Shown here: positions 48,943 to 58,401 of the stretch, in pieces
Layout: every line of letters starts with the position of its first letter
Numbering within the stretch: the stretch's first letter is position 1
NCBI RefSeq assembly: GCF_023953935.1
Contig: NZ_JAMLIW010000004.1
Location: 186,001-250,000 of the forward strand
Direction of reading: 5' to 3'
Length of the DNA stretch: 64,000 nucleotides
Origin: Thermomonas sp.
GTDB taxonomy: Bacteria > Pseudomonadota > Gammaproteobacteria > Xanthomonadales > Xanthomonadaceae
Made by a program: the position numbers and the translations under genes
The notes under the pieces: model-generated
Seen by the model: the letters and a program-made list of their open reading frames with translations, nothing else
What the model was told of the DNA's origin: nothing
The model's database searches: none

Positions 48943-49491
48943 TCAGAACCGCGGCTTGTCCTCACTGTTCTGGTAGCGCTGCATCGATTCGATCAGGATT
49001 CGCCGCGCCTCGACGGCATCGCCCCAGCCGTCCAGCTTGACCCACTTGCCGTCTTCGAGATCCTTGTAGTGCTCGAAAAAATGGCCGATTCGCTGCAGCC
49101 AGTGTTTGCTGACCTGGGCGATGTCGTCGATGTGGGCGTAGCCGGCGAACACCTTGTCGATCGGCACCCCCAGGATCTTTTCGTCGCCGCCGGCTTCGTC
49201 GCGCATCCTCAGCACGCCGACCGGGCGGCAGCGGATCACCGAGCCGGGCACCAGCGGCAGCGGCAGGATCACCAGCACGTCGGCCGGGTCGCCGTCGCCG
49301 CACAGGGTGTGCGGGACGTAGCCGTAGTTGCAGGGATAGCGCATCGGGGTGGACAGCACGCGATCCACGAAGATCGCGCCGGATTCCTTGTCGACCTCGT
49401 ACTTGACCGGATCGGCGTCTTTCTGGATTTCGATGATGACGTTGATTTCTTCCGGCGGATTGCGACCGCTCGGGACGTGGTCCAGACCCAT
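48943..49491 (-). CDS. ppa: inorganic pyrophosphatase
   Basis: A 182-residue cytoplasmic enzyme that hydrolyses pyrophosphate. The start at 49491 gives MGLDHVPSGRNPPEEINVIIEIQ; longer frames are not protein-like. Active-site residues are in KYEVDKESGAIFVDRVL, MRYPCNYGYVPHTLCGDGDPADVLV (the metal-binding DxDPxD core) and the later DEKILGVPIDK. The C-terminal HFFEHYKDLEDGKWVKLDGW is typical. Length matches family I enzymes. It is divergent from nadE with 135 bases between starts; ATTTTA at plus 49538-49543 reads as TAAAAT on the minus strand and may be its -10. Confidence 0.96.
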   Translation of the reverse strand: MGLDHVPSGRNPPEEINVIIEIQKDADPVKYEVDKESGAIFVDRVLSTPMRYPCNYGYVPHTLCGDGDPADVLVILPLPLVPGSVIRCRPVGVLRMRDEAGGDEKILGVPIDKVFAGYAHIDDIAQVSKHWLQRIGHFFEHYKDLEDGKWVKLDGWGDAVEARRILIESMQRYQNSEDKPRF

Positions 49492-49626
49492 GGCGTGCTC
49501 GAGGCAGGGCGGCGCTTGCGGTGGCCGCGGGAGCGCGATTTTACCGGAACCGGGCTGAATGCGGATGACAGCGCCTGCCGTCCGCGCTGACAATGACGGT
49601 TTGCGGCAGGACTTCGGGGGCGATGG

Positions 49627-51261
49627 ATGGACGGCAAGCTGCGCTTGGCGATGGCGCAATTCGATTTCCCGGTGGGCGACGTGGCGGGGAATGCCGCCCG
49701 GATTGCCGGGCTGATCGCGTTCGCGCGCGACGAGTACGCCGCCGACGTCGTGCTGTTTCCCGAGCTGGCCGTGTCCGGCTATCCGCCGGAGGACCTGCTG
49801 TATCGGCCGGCGTTCCTGCGGGTCTGTGAGGCGGCGATCGCCGAACTGGCGAAGGCGGTCCATGGCATCGTCGCCATCGTCGGCCACCCGCAGGCGGCCG
49901 GCAGCGTGGTCTACAACGCCGCCAGCGTGCTGCGCAATGGCGGCATCGAGAAGACCTGCCGCAAGCGTGAATTGCCCAACTATGCGGTGTTCGATGAGCG
50001 CCGCTGGTTCGAAACCGACCCCGACCGCGCCGATTGCCTCTTCGAAGTGAACGGGATCAAGGCCGGCGTGCTGGTCTGCGAGGACCTGTGGTTCCCGGAG
50101 CCGGCTGCGAGCACGGCCGCCGCGGGCGCGCAGCTTGTTCTCGTACCCAATGCCTCACCGTTCGAGCGCGACAAGCACGCCCAGCGCGACTCCCTGCTGG
50201 TCCAGCGCGCGCAGGAAACCGGCGCGGCGATTGCTTACCTCAACCTGGTCGGTGGCCAGGACGCGCTGGTGTTCGACGGCGCGTCGGTGGTGGCGGATGG
50301 AGACGGCGTGGTCCATCCGGCGGCCGTCGCCTTCGAGGACCAATGGCTGGTCGTCGACTTCGACGCCAAGTCGCGCCGTTTCACGCCGGTGCTGTGGAGG
50401 GAAGATGGCGACGAGAGCCGCGACGCGCTGGCCTGGCGCGGGGTGGTGCGGGGCACCCGCGACTATTGCCGCAAGAACGGTTTCGACCGGGCGTGGGTGG
50501 GCTTGTCGGGAGGCATCGATTCGGCGGTGGTGCTGGCGATCGCCGCCGATGCGCTGGGGGCAGGGAACGTGACGGCGGTGCGGATGCCGTCGCGCTACAC
50601 CGCCGACCTGTCCAACGACCTGGCGCAGGAGCAGTGCGACGCGATGGGGATCCGGCTGTTGAACTTGCCGATCGAGCAGCCGTTCCAGGGATTCCTGGAC
50701 ACGCTGGCGACGGCGTTCGGTGGCAGGCCGGTCGATACCACCGAGGAGAACCTGCAATCGCGCACCCGCGGCGCGCTGCTGATGGCGCTGGCCAACAAGT
50801 TCGGCGGGCTGTTGCTCACCACCGGCAACAAGAGTGAGTACGCGGTGGGCTACGCGACGATCTATGGCGACATGTGCGGGGGCTATGCGCCGATCAAGGA
50901 CCTGTACAAGACCGAGGTCTACGAGCTGGCGCGCTGGCGCAACACGGTCGGCGATCGGGTGATCCCGCAGGCGGTGATCGACCGCCCGCCTTCGGCGGAA
51001 TTGCGGGCAAACCAGCTCGATCAGGATTCACTGCCGCCTTACGACGTGCTCGACGCCATCCTGCAGCGCCACGTCGACCAGGAGCAGTCGCTGGCCGAGA
51101 TCGTCGCCGCCGGGTTTGACGCGAAGGTAGTCGAACGCGTGCTGCAGCTGGTCCGGATCAGCGAGTGGAAACGCCACCAGGCCGCGCCCGGGCCGAAGGT
51201 CAGCCGCCGCGCATTCGGCCGCGAGCGCCGCTATCCGATCAGCAGCGGCTGGCGCGAGTGA
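49627..51261 (+). CDS. nadE: glutamine-dependent NAD+ synthase
   Basis: A 544-residue two-domain enzyme for the last step of NAD synthesis. The nitrilase-like glutaminase domain (about 1-265) supplies ammonia. Its catalytic Glu is in VVLFPELAVSGYPPEDLL, the Lys in KTCRKRELPNY and the Cys in VLVCEDLWFPE. The synthetase domain (about 280-540) has the P-loop SGGIDSAVV at residue 294, and ARTRGALLMALANKFG-like SRTRGALLMALANKFGGLLLTTGNKSEYAVGYATIYGD split over about 377-415. ATG 49627 is the second of two overlapping ATGs; the other is out of frame. It is a complete, ordinary gene. Confidence 0.97.
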   Translation: MDGKLRLAMAQFDFPVGDVAGNAARIAGLIAFARDEYAADVVLFPELAVSGYPPEDLLYRPAFLRVCEAAIAELAKAVHGIVAIVGHPQAAGSVVYNAASVLRNGGIEKTCRKRELPNYAVFDERRWFETDPDRADCLFEVNGIKAGVLVCEDLWFPEPAASTAAAGAQLVLVPNASPFERDKHAQRDSLLVQRAQETGAAIAYLNLVGGQDALVFDGASVVADGDGVVHPAAVAFEDQWLVVDFDAKSRRFTPVLWREDGDESRDALAWRGVVRGTRDYCRKNGFDRAWVGLSGGIDSAVVLAIAADALGAGNVTAVRMPSRYTADLSNDLAQEQCDAMGIRLLNLPIEQPFQGFLDTLATAFGGRPVDTTEENLQSRTRGALLMALANKFGGLLLTTGNKSEYAVGYATIYGDMCGGYAPIKDLYKTEVYELARWRNTVGDRVIPQAVIDRPPSAELRANQLDQDSLPPYDVLDAILQRHVDQEQSLAEIVAAGFDAKVVERVLQLVRISEWKRHQAAPGPKVSRRAFGRERRYPISSGWRE

Positions 51262-51304
51262 CCGGTCTGGCGCGCCGCGTGACGGCTCGCGCCGAAACCG
51301 TTGT

Positions 51305-52147
51305 TCAGCGTGAATCGGCCCGGAACGGGTTGAGCCGCGAGAACGTGCTCGGCGGGTGCGGCCAGGCGCTGTCGGTCAGCCACGGGTGCTGCGGGTCGTT
51401 CTGCTGCAGGATCCGGCGGGCGTCCGCCGCCAGCGTCGCGTTGCCGAGCTTGGTATAAGCCGCGCCGAGCAGGGCCACCGCATCGTTCTGGTATTCGCTC
51501 TGCGGGTAGGTTTCCAGCAGGTAGGTCGCGCGGTCCACGGCCGACACCCAGGCGCCGCGGCGCAGGTAGTACATGCCGATGTTCAGCTCGAAGCGGGCGA
51601 AGGAATTGCGCAGGAACACCATGCGCTGGCGGGCGTCGCCGGCGTAGCGGCTGTTGGGATAGCGGGTGGCGACGGTGTTGAAGTCGGCGTAGGCCTGCAG
51701 CGGCGCATCGAGATCGCGGGTGCTGGTGTCGAGATTGAACGCCCGCGCCAGGAACACGGTGTTGCGGGCCATGTTGGACAGGCCGCGCAGGTAATACATG
51801 TAGGCGATGTTGCGGTGGGTCGGATAGGTGCGGATGAAGCGGTCGACGCTGGCTACCGCGTCCTCGTGCTTGCCGGCCTTGTACTGCGCGTAGGCCTGCT
51901 CCATCAGCGCCTGCTCGGTGTAGGGGCCGTAGGGGTACTGGGCAATGAGGCGGCCGAAGGTTTCGTTGGCGGTCTGCCAGTGGCTCTTGGTCATCGCATC
52001 GTGGGCGCGGTCGTACAGTTCGCTGACCGGCACGCCCTCGTTCTTGTCCTCATCCGTGAACATGCCCTTGATGCTGGAGCAGCCGGTGACGAGGAGAACC
52101 AGCGCAAGCACGAGGGTGGGGCGCAGCAGGGCGGAACGAGGCATCAT
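51305..52147 (-). CDS. bamD: outer membrane assembly lipoprotein BamD
   Basis: A 280-residue lipoprotein of the BAM complex, which inserts beta-barrel proteins in the outer membrane. The lipobox is LLVTGCSSIKG (Cys near residue 23). Several in-frame ATGs lie close together; 52153 and 52144 are alternatives. The TPR body is typical: ELYDRAHDAMTKSHWQTANETFGRL, YPYGPYTEQALMEQAYAQYKAGKHEDA, YPTHRNIAYMYYLRGLSNMA, FNTVATRYPNSRYAGDARQRM and MYYLRRGAWVSAVDRATYLLETYPQS. It is divergent from rluD, a gene order kept widely in proteobacteria, with a TATTAT box on the minus strand at plus 52183-52188. Confidence 0.95.
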   Translation of the reverse strand: MMPRSALLRPTLVLALVLLVTGCSSIKGMFTDEDKNEGVPVSELYDRAHDAMTKSHWQTANETFGRLIAQYPYGPYTEQALMEQAYAQYKAGKHEDAVASVDRFIRTYPTHRNIAYMYYLRGLSNMARNTVFLARAFNLDTSTRDLDAPLQAYADFNTVATRYPNSRYAGDARQRMVFLRNSFARFELNIGMYYLRRGAWVSAVDRATYLLETYPQSEYQNDAVALLGAAYTKLGNATLAADARRILQQNDPQHPWLTDSAWPHPPSTFSRLNPFRADSR

Positions 52148-52243
52148 GGGCATAGAGCGGGCGCCGGGGGCGTGAACGCTGGATAATACCAGCACGCGGC
52201 CCGGTTCTGGGCCGTCCGCCGCCTTTCGCAGACACCATCCCGC

Positions 52244-53220
<977 letters not shown>

Positions 53221-53224
<4 letters not shown>

Positions 53225-53955
53225 ACGCCTTCCTGCACGCCGATTGGCCCGTGCCAGCCGGCGTGCAGGCGCTGACCACGCTGCGCCACGGGCTGGGCGT
53301 CTCGTCGCCACCTTTCGACTGTTTCAACCTCGGCTCGCGTTGTGGCGATGTGGCCGAAGCGGTCGCGGAGAACCGGCGGCAACTGGTCGCCAGCCTGGCC
53401 CTGCCGTCCGCGCCGCGTTGGCTGCGGCAAGTGCACGGCGTCGATGTTGCCATCGAGCCTGGTCCGGGCGAACCCGAAGCCGATGCCGCAGTGACGCGCA
53501 GGCCAGGCACCGTGCTCGCCATCCTCACCGCCGACTGCCTGCCGGTGGTGCTGGCAGCCCGCGATGGCGGGGAAGTCGCGTTGGCCCATGCCGGGTGGCG
53601 CGGACTGTGTGCGGGCGTGCTGGAGGCGACGGTGGCGGCGATGCGGACGCCAGCGCACGACGTGATCGCCTGGCTGGGCCCGGCGGCAGGCGCATCGACG
53701 TATGAAATCGGGGCCGAGGTGTTCGACGCCTTCACCACCCGCGATGCGCGTGCACACCTGGCCTTCCTTCCGACCCGGCCGGGGCATTGGAAGGTCGACC
53801 TGCCGATGCTCGCGCGGCAACGCCTGCTCGATGCCGGCGTCACCGAGGTGCATGGCGGCGGCCAATGCACGATCTCCGATCCGACGCGCTATTTTTCCCA
53901 TCGTCGCGATGGTCGCAGCGGCCGCATGGCAACGCTGGTCTGGCGGCAGGGCTGA
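53221..53955 (+). CDS. pgeF: PgeF/YfiH family purine nucleoside phosphorylase-like / peptidoglycan editing protein
   Basis: A 244-residue protein of the former laccase-domain family. GTG 53221 overlaps the rluD stop (GTGA) and gives [20 protein letters not shown]; longer frames overlap rluD. The zinc-site motifs are present: [19 protein letters not shown] (His), [13 protein letters not shown] (Cys) and [14 protein letters not shown] (His), then [20 protein letters not shown]. In E. coli the protein keeps L-Ser out of peptidoglycan precursors, while other members act on purine nucleosides; which applies here is unknown. It is translationally coupled to rluD, as in many gammaproteobacteria. Confidence 0.93.
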
Positions 53956-54117
53956 CTGCATTCAAACAGGGGTGTGCGGACCCCGCGATGACGCAAACGC
54001 GCTGGATGCCATCCGGCGCAGGGTGTACCGTGGCCACGGAAGGCGCATTCTCGGCACCGGCAATCGGCTCGATGGATGCGGCAGGGGGCGTTTCACCGCA
54101 GGGGGTGGTCGAGACGA

Positions 54118-54680
54118 TGCACGGAACCGTGCTGCCGACGTTGTTCCAGCAGGCGCTGGGCGCCGCTTTTTTCTGGACGGCGCCGTGCGTGCGGCGCCTG
54201 CATTCCGTGCGCGGCCAGGCCCGCTATCGCGGACTCTGTGACATCGAGTGCGGCACCAGCCCGTTGGCACGGCTGTGCGCGCGGGCGGCCGGTTTGCCGG
54301 CGGCAGGCGCGGCGGTGCCAACCACGGTGACCTTCGACGCCGGCCAGAAAGGCGAAACCTGGCGCCGCGACTTCGCCGGCAAACCGATGGTGTCGCGGCT
54401 GGAGTACCGCGATGGCCTGTTGTGCGAACGCCTTGGCCCGATGCAGTTCCGGTTCTTTTTGCACGCCAGCGAAGACGGTGGCTTGTGGTGGCAGGTGGCC
54501 GGCGTGCGGCTGTTCGGGCTGCTGCCGGTGCCGGTCAAGCTGTTTGACGGCGTGCGCTGCCGCGAACGCGAGCACGATGGCCGCTATGAATTCCTGGTCG
54601 AGGCGGCCCTGCCGCTGGCGGGATTGATCGTGCGCTACGAAGGCTGGCTGGTGCCGGAGGCCGCAGATGATGGCGTCTGA
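54118..54680 (+). CDS. DUF4166 domain protein
   Basis: A protein of about 187 residues. ATG 54118 fits best because DUF4166 proteins begin close to the LPTLFQQALGAAFFW-like segment; ATG 53988 would add 43 residues whose codon use is less GC-rich at third positions than the rest. Family marks are VRRLHSVRGQARYRGLCDIECG, PLARLCARAAGLP, FAGKPMVSRLEYRDG, ERLGPMQFRFFL and a C-terminal ALPLAGLIVRYEGWL. There is no signal peptide. Its stop overlaps the next gene by 14 bases, so the two are coupled. The family is often found with DCC-type oxidoreductases or saccharopine-dehydrogenase-like proteins. No reaction is known. Confidence 0.8.
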
Positions 54681-55095
54681 TGGCAAGGCGCACGCCATCG
54701 TCGTGTTCGATGGCGTGTGCGCGTTTTGCAACGGCTCGATCGGGTTCCTGCTCCGGCATGACAATAGGCAGCGCTATCACTTCGCCGCCATGCAGTCGGA
54801 ACCGGGCCGCCGCCTGTTGCTGGACAACGGCCTGAATCCCGACGATCCGGCCTCGTTTCTGCTCGTGGAATACGATCAGGCCGGCGTTCCGCGGATCAGT
54901 TCCGACAGTGAAGCGGCTTTGCGCGTGCTCACTGGCCTGGGTGGCGTGTGGCGCTTGGCCGGCGTTCTGCGGGTGGTGCCGCGCGGCCTGCGCGACGGGA
55001 TGTATCGGTGGTTTGCACGCAATCGCTATCGCTGGTTTGGCCGCCACGACAGCTGCACGATCCCGGCCCCAGAGGTGCGGCACCGGTTCTTGTAG
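54667..55095 (+). CDS. DCC-type thiol-disulfide oxidoreductase (DUF393)
   Basis: A 142-residue thioredoxin-fold protein. The DxxCxxC-type motif is AIVVFDGVCAFCNGSIGFLL (residues 10-29), which gives the DCC family its name. The fold continues through YHFAAMQSEPGRRLL, SFLLVEYD, SDSEAALRVLTGLGGVWRLAGVL and a C-terminal RYRWFGRHDSC. It is cytoplasmic with no signal. ATG 54667 overlaps the DUF4166 gene by 14 bases; a second ATG one codon on is an alternative. The partner substrate is unknown. Confidence 0.88.
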   Translation: MMASDGKAHAIVVFDGVCAFCNGSIGFLLRHDNRQRYHFAAMQSEPGRRLLLDNGLNPDDPASFLLVEYDQAGVPRISSDSEAALRVLTGLGGVWRLAGVLRVVPRGLRDGMYRWFARNRYRWFGRHDSCTIPAPEVRHRFL

Positions 55096-55282
55096 GCATC
55101 GGGGCAGTATGGGGTTCCATCAAGCCAGCGGCGGCAAGGACAGCGGCACGATTTTCGACCCGTCCTGACGGGCGCCATCATCCGTCAGCAGGGCGGGCCG
55201 TCACCGGCGATGACACACGGTCACCCGGGCCTGCTGAATGCACCAGCGGCGCGGCTGCAAGCGCGCATGTCGCCCGGTGGCG

Positions 55283-56053
55283 TCAGTGTGTTCGTGCCTC
55301 GCGGGCAGCTTGATGGCTCGCATCCAGGCAGCCGGCGTCACGCAACTGCGCCAGCGCTGCAAGTCGCGCTCGCCGCTGCTGCGGACGAGAGCGATCGTCG
55401 GGCTCCGCTTGGGATCGAATCCGACGCACGACCTCGCGGCAATGCGGTGATACCTCCTCGCGTTCGGCTCCGGTGCTTTCAATGCGCCGATGCCGGTCCG
55501 GCTGTTCTTCGCGCGCCGAGGATGCAGCGATGGGTTTTGCTGCCGCGACGGGTCGCGCTGGCGACAATTGGGCCGCAAGCGCAGGGTTGGCTATCGGTGC
55601 TGGCGCCGTCGCGGGTGGCAGTGGTGGCGTCGCGGCAGGCGCGGCTGCGGGTTTCGGTGGGTCGACGGTGGTGGCGGGTGCCGGTGCTGTCGCATTGGAC
55701 TGCGCCATGGGTGCGGGCACCGCTGCCAACGGCGCCAGTTGCGGCGGCTTCCAGTAATACCAGCCAATCGCGCCGGCGATGAGCAGCAGGACGATGACCG
55801 CCATCATCTCGTCACTCTTGCTGCGCGGGCTGGGCTGGATGCCCTCCGATGTGATGTCCAGCGCCCAACTCAGCATCACCGCCAGCGGGAACCCGAGCAC
55901 GAACATCAGGATGAAGGCGCGCAGCGCCCATTCGGGGGCCCCGAATGCAGGCAAGGCAATCGATGCGGCCTGGATCGCGATCCACGCGGCCACCAGATAA
56001 CCGGTCGCCACCCGCACCACCTTGCGCCGACGGAGTTCCTCGAAAAACGACAT
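55283..56053 (-). CDS. membrane protein with FFEELRRRK N-terminal module, short form
   Basis: A 256-residue protein. The start at 56053 gives MSFFEELRRRKVVRVATGYLV, an N-terminal module seen ahead of large TPR or cyclase-like proteins in xanthomonads. Two membrane helices follow (about 18-38 and 43-63: ALRAFILMFVLGFPLAVMLSW), then DITSEGIQPSPRSKSDEM and a third helix (AVIVLLLIAGAIGWYYW). A Pro/Ala-rich linker (about 105-170) and an Arg/Glu-rich C-terminus (RRIRSQAEPDD and similar) complete it. The usual TPR region is absent, so it may be a shortened relative or end in a shifted frame. I cannot assign a function. Confidence 0.68.
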   Translation of the reverse strand: MSFFEELRRRKVVRVATGYLVAAWIAIQAASIALPAFGAPEWALRAFILMFVLGFPLAVMLSWALDITSEGIQPSPRSKSDEMMAVIVLLLIAGAIGWYYWKPPQLAPLAAVPAPMAQSNATAPAPATTVDPPKPAAAPAATPPLPPATAPAPIANPALAAQLSPARPVAAAKPIAASSAREEQPDRHRRIESTGAEREEVSPHCREVVRRIRSQAEPDDRSRPQQRRARLAALAQLRDAGCLDASHQAAREARTH

Positions 56054-56317
56054 GCCCGTCCTCCCCGATTTGCGTTGTAGCACCGTGCAATCGCCCTTGG
56101 CAATGCACCAGAGTCGAGGATGTCGGGGGGGGGCATGCACCTGCGGTCGCGGCACGTGCGCACCCACCGATTTCCTGGGTTGGAAACGTGGTCGCAATGC
56201 TTGCGTTGACTTTGTCGAAACGGAAGCCGTGACGTGCGATGTTGCCGATGCAGACGAAAGAACACGTCGTTGCCAGGTGCGGCGGGCCTGTTCTGGGGGA
56301 ATGCAACTGAACGGGAG

Positions 56318-56908
56318 TCAAAGCGCCCGCAGGATGTCTGCTTTCTTGGCCTCGAATTCGGCGGCGCTGATCAGCCCCTCATCGTGCAGTTTGCCGAGCA
56401 CCCGCAGGCGCGATTCGATGCTGTCGTCGGCTTCATCCGAAAGTGCGTGGCCCATCAGGGCGGCAAAATCGAGACTGCCCGCGTCCACCTGCCTGCCATT
56501 GACGAAGACGGTGGGCTTGCCGCTGGTGTTGTGCGCGGCGGCTTGCAGTGCCTGTTGCAGAAATTCGCCTCCATTGGCACCAAGGAACTGCGAGACGATG
56601 GCACCCGCGGATTGATTGACCAGCACCTTTTGCCTGCCATCCTCGACGGTGACCACACTGCTGCTTGACCCGCCTGATTCGGGTGAAAGCAGGGCTTCGA
56701 GCCGGGCGAGGTCGGGGTTGCCGCCGCTGACGGTGGGTTGGAGCTTGCCGCGCAGGCTGGCGTTCAGTTTGTTCGTCCACAGGCGCTTCATCAGGTAAGC
56801 GGCGACAAAGAACAGGGCGATGAACGCGACGATCGCGACGGTCAGCAGCCGTCCGAGTTGCGCCTCGGGCAGGGAGAACATGGCGGAAAATGCGGCAGGG
56901 ATATTCAT
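56318..56908 (-). CDS. membrane protein with C-terminal SHOCT domain
   Basis: A 196-residue protein. An N-terminal membrane helix (about 19-40: RLLTVAIVAFIALFFVAAYLM) is followed by a basic patch and a middle region without a recognised domain (GRQKVLVNQSAGAIVSQFLGANGGEFLQQAL). The C-terminal 32 residues (SRLRVLGKLHDEGLISAAEF, then EAKKADILRAL) are a SHOCT motif, a short oligomerisation/targeting helix pair. It is the last gene of a minus-strand set of five (59.4 to 56.3 kb) with very short or overlapping junctions. No function can be given. Confidence 0.75.
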   Translation of the reverse strand: MNIPAAFSAMFSLPEAQLGRLLTVAIVAFIALFFVAAYLMKRLWTNKLNASLRGKLQPTVSGGNPDLARLEALLSPESGGSSSSVVTVEDGRQKVLVNQSAGAIVSQFLGANGGEFLQQALQAAAHNTSGKPTVFVNGRQVDAGSLDFAALMGHALSDEADDSIESRLRVLGKLHDEGLISAAEFEAKKADILRAL

Positions 56909-56926
56909 CGGGGGATCTTCAGTGCG

Positions 56927-57070
56927 TCAGCGCGCAGTGTCATCCTGCGGGATGTCGCCGACGAGTTTGCAGTCGAGTGTGCAGATATGGCTGCCGTACG
57001 GCATCAGCAGGCCGATTCCGGCGAATGTCGCAAACACGAACAGCAGGCCGGGAGGACTCGGAAGATGCAT
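56927..57070 (-). CDS. 47-residue membrane peptide
   Basis: A short frame starting at ATG 57070 (MHLPSPPGLLFVFATFAGIG). One membrane helix (about 9-24) is followed by LMPYGSHICTLDCKLVGDIP with two Cys. The ATG is four bases after the stop of the PD40-like gene and its own stop is 18 bases before the SHOCT-protein gene, which fits a co-translated operon member. It is too short for family recognition; a real small gene is likely from spacing alone. Confidence 0.5.
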   Translation of the reverse strand: MHLPSPPGLLFVFATFAGIGLLMPYGSHICTLDCKLVGDIPQDDTAR

Positions 57071-57074
57071 CACG

Positions 57075-58001
57075 TCAGGGCAGGTTGAGGATGCAAAGCG
57101 CACGCGCGCCGGGTTGGGCCTTGCCGTCGCAGCCGCGGGTGCTGGTATAGGCGAGCTTGCGGCCGGCCGCCAGCCAGGCGACCGGACGGGCATCGGCGTG
57201 GGTGACGGTGACCCGGCGGGGCTGGCCGGCGTCGAGGTCGTACACGATGATGCCGTTGCGGCTGGGGTAGATCAGCCGCTTGGGATCGTATTGCAGCGAG
57301 GTCAGTTCCCAGCCGCCACGGCTCAGCTCGCGAATCGGGCCTTTGCCGGTGCGGGTGCGCAGGAACACGTTGTCGTTTGCGTCGTTGGAAATCCAGGCCA
57401 GGTGCTTGCCGATCCGGAAGACGCCGTCGGCCACCACGTCATTGTCGGTATCGGGCAGCACTTCTTCGACGGGGAAGCGGCCAAAGGGATGCTCGAACTT
57501 CGCCTTGACGGCGGCTGGAAGTTGCCGAAGCGCCTGCGGTGCCTGGCCGGGTTTTGCGCTGAAAAACCGCTCGGCCCAATAGGTCGGGTCGCCCTTGCGC
57601 GCGCCGCGGGTTTCCATCGAGGTGGTGACGTACAGGGTCCCGCCGGACCACAGGACTTCGGTGCCGTCCTGGACGATGGTCTCGCCATTGGGGTCGCTGC
57701 CGCCCAGCGGCGGCGTGGCGGGCGAGGCGGCGTTGGCGGCGAGATCGATGATCCACACCCGCCGACCGGCGCGGCTTTCACCGCAGTCCACGTTCAGCGC
57801 CAGGAATTTGCCGTCATCGGAGAATGCGGCCTTGCCCGGATTGCAGTCGTTGCTGGACAGGCCGATCTGCCGGACGACGGCGCTGGACACGGCAACCGGG
57901 GCGGCCGGTGCGGAGTCGTGAGCAACCGCTGGCAGATTCAGGGTGGAGAGTGCGGCGCCTGCAGCGACCAGAGCCAGCAGGGCGGTGGGATTCGTTTTCA
58001 C
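57075..58001 (-). CDS. exported beta-propeller-like (PD40/WD40-type) protein
   Basis: A 308-residue exported protein. GTG 58001 is chosen because it overlaps the end of the restored upstream gene (GTGA) and is preceded by GGAG; it gives a signal peptide VKTNPTALLALVAAGAALST. The body has repeated propeller-blade patterns: KAAFSDDGKFLALNVDCG, RRVWIIDLAAN, GTEVLWSGGTLYVTTSMETRG, KHLAWISNDANDNVFLRTRTG, NGIIVYDLDAGQPRRVTV and GRKLAYTSTRGCDG. This resembles TolB-like propellers, without the TolB N-terminal domain. It is in the middle of the unknown envelope operon. Ligand or partner is unknown. Confidence 0.72.
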   Translation of the reverse strand: MKTNPTALLALVAAGAALSTLNLPAVAHDSAPAAPVAVSSAVVRQIGLSSNDCNPGKAAFSDDGKFLALNVDCGESRAGRRVWIIDLAANAASPATPPLGGSDPNGETIVQDGTEVLWSGGTLYVTTSMETRGARKGDPTYWAERFFSAKPGQAPQALRQLPAAVKAKFEHPFGRFPVEEVLPDTDNDVVADGVFRIGKHLAWISNDANDNVFLRTRTGKGPIRELSRGGWELTSLQYDPKRLIYPSRNGIIVYDLDAGQPRRVTVTHADARPVAWLAAGRKLAYTSTRGCDGKAQPGARALCILNLP

Positions 58002-58401
58002 CAGATGTGTGCTCCACGCTTCAGGACGCCGGGGTCGTAACCGCCAGGGAACGCCAGTTTGAGGTTGTTGGCCCCGTATCGGCCGGTGAAGGCTTCCTGC
58101 GGGCATTCGTTGTCGGGATCGTCGTGGCGCGCGAACCGGATGTGCGTTTGTCTTCATCCACCTGCACCGTGACGACGACCGGGCGGTCGAGGTTGCCGCC
58201 TGCGCACTGCAGGATGGCGTACCAGCCGCGATTCGAATAGCCGATCACCACGCGCATGCCGACATCGTCTTCGGATTCGGTGCGGACGAGACTGGAATAC
58301 TGGCCAGCCGCGGTGATCTGCGGCGGGTCTTTGGCCGCAACGACCGTGCTGGCGGCAAGCAGTGCGGGGAAGAGGGCGGTGATCAGGGCAAGAGGCTTCA
58401 T
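57998..58401 (-). pseudogene. exported small protein gene with a one-base deletion
   Basis: The frame starting at ATG 58401 has a signal peptide (MKPLALITALFPALLAASTVVA) and a sensible beta-rich domain (TAAGQYSSLVRTESEDDVGM, NRGWYAILQCAGGNLDRP, TVQVDEDK), then turns into a Thr/Pro/Arg-rich tail ending at 58021. In another frame the sequence continues sensibly (THIRFARHDDPDNECPQEAF, GRYGANNLKLAFPGGYDPGV) to a stop at 57998-58000. One extra A in the AAA run at 58147-58149 would join them (DKTHIR). The restored gene of 135 residues overlaps its downstream neighbour by GTGA, as expected in this operon. Either a recent mutation, a slippery site, or a sequencing error explains it. Confidence 0.75.

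Noticed and set aside
55210-55782. A 190-codon plus-strand frame opposite the FFEELRRRK gene
   Set aside because: The minus-strand frame has membrane helices and a known N-terminal module. The plus frame is a shadow.
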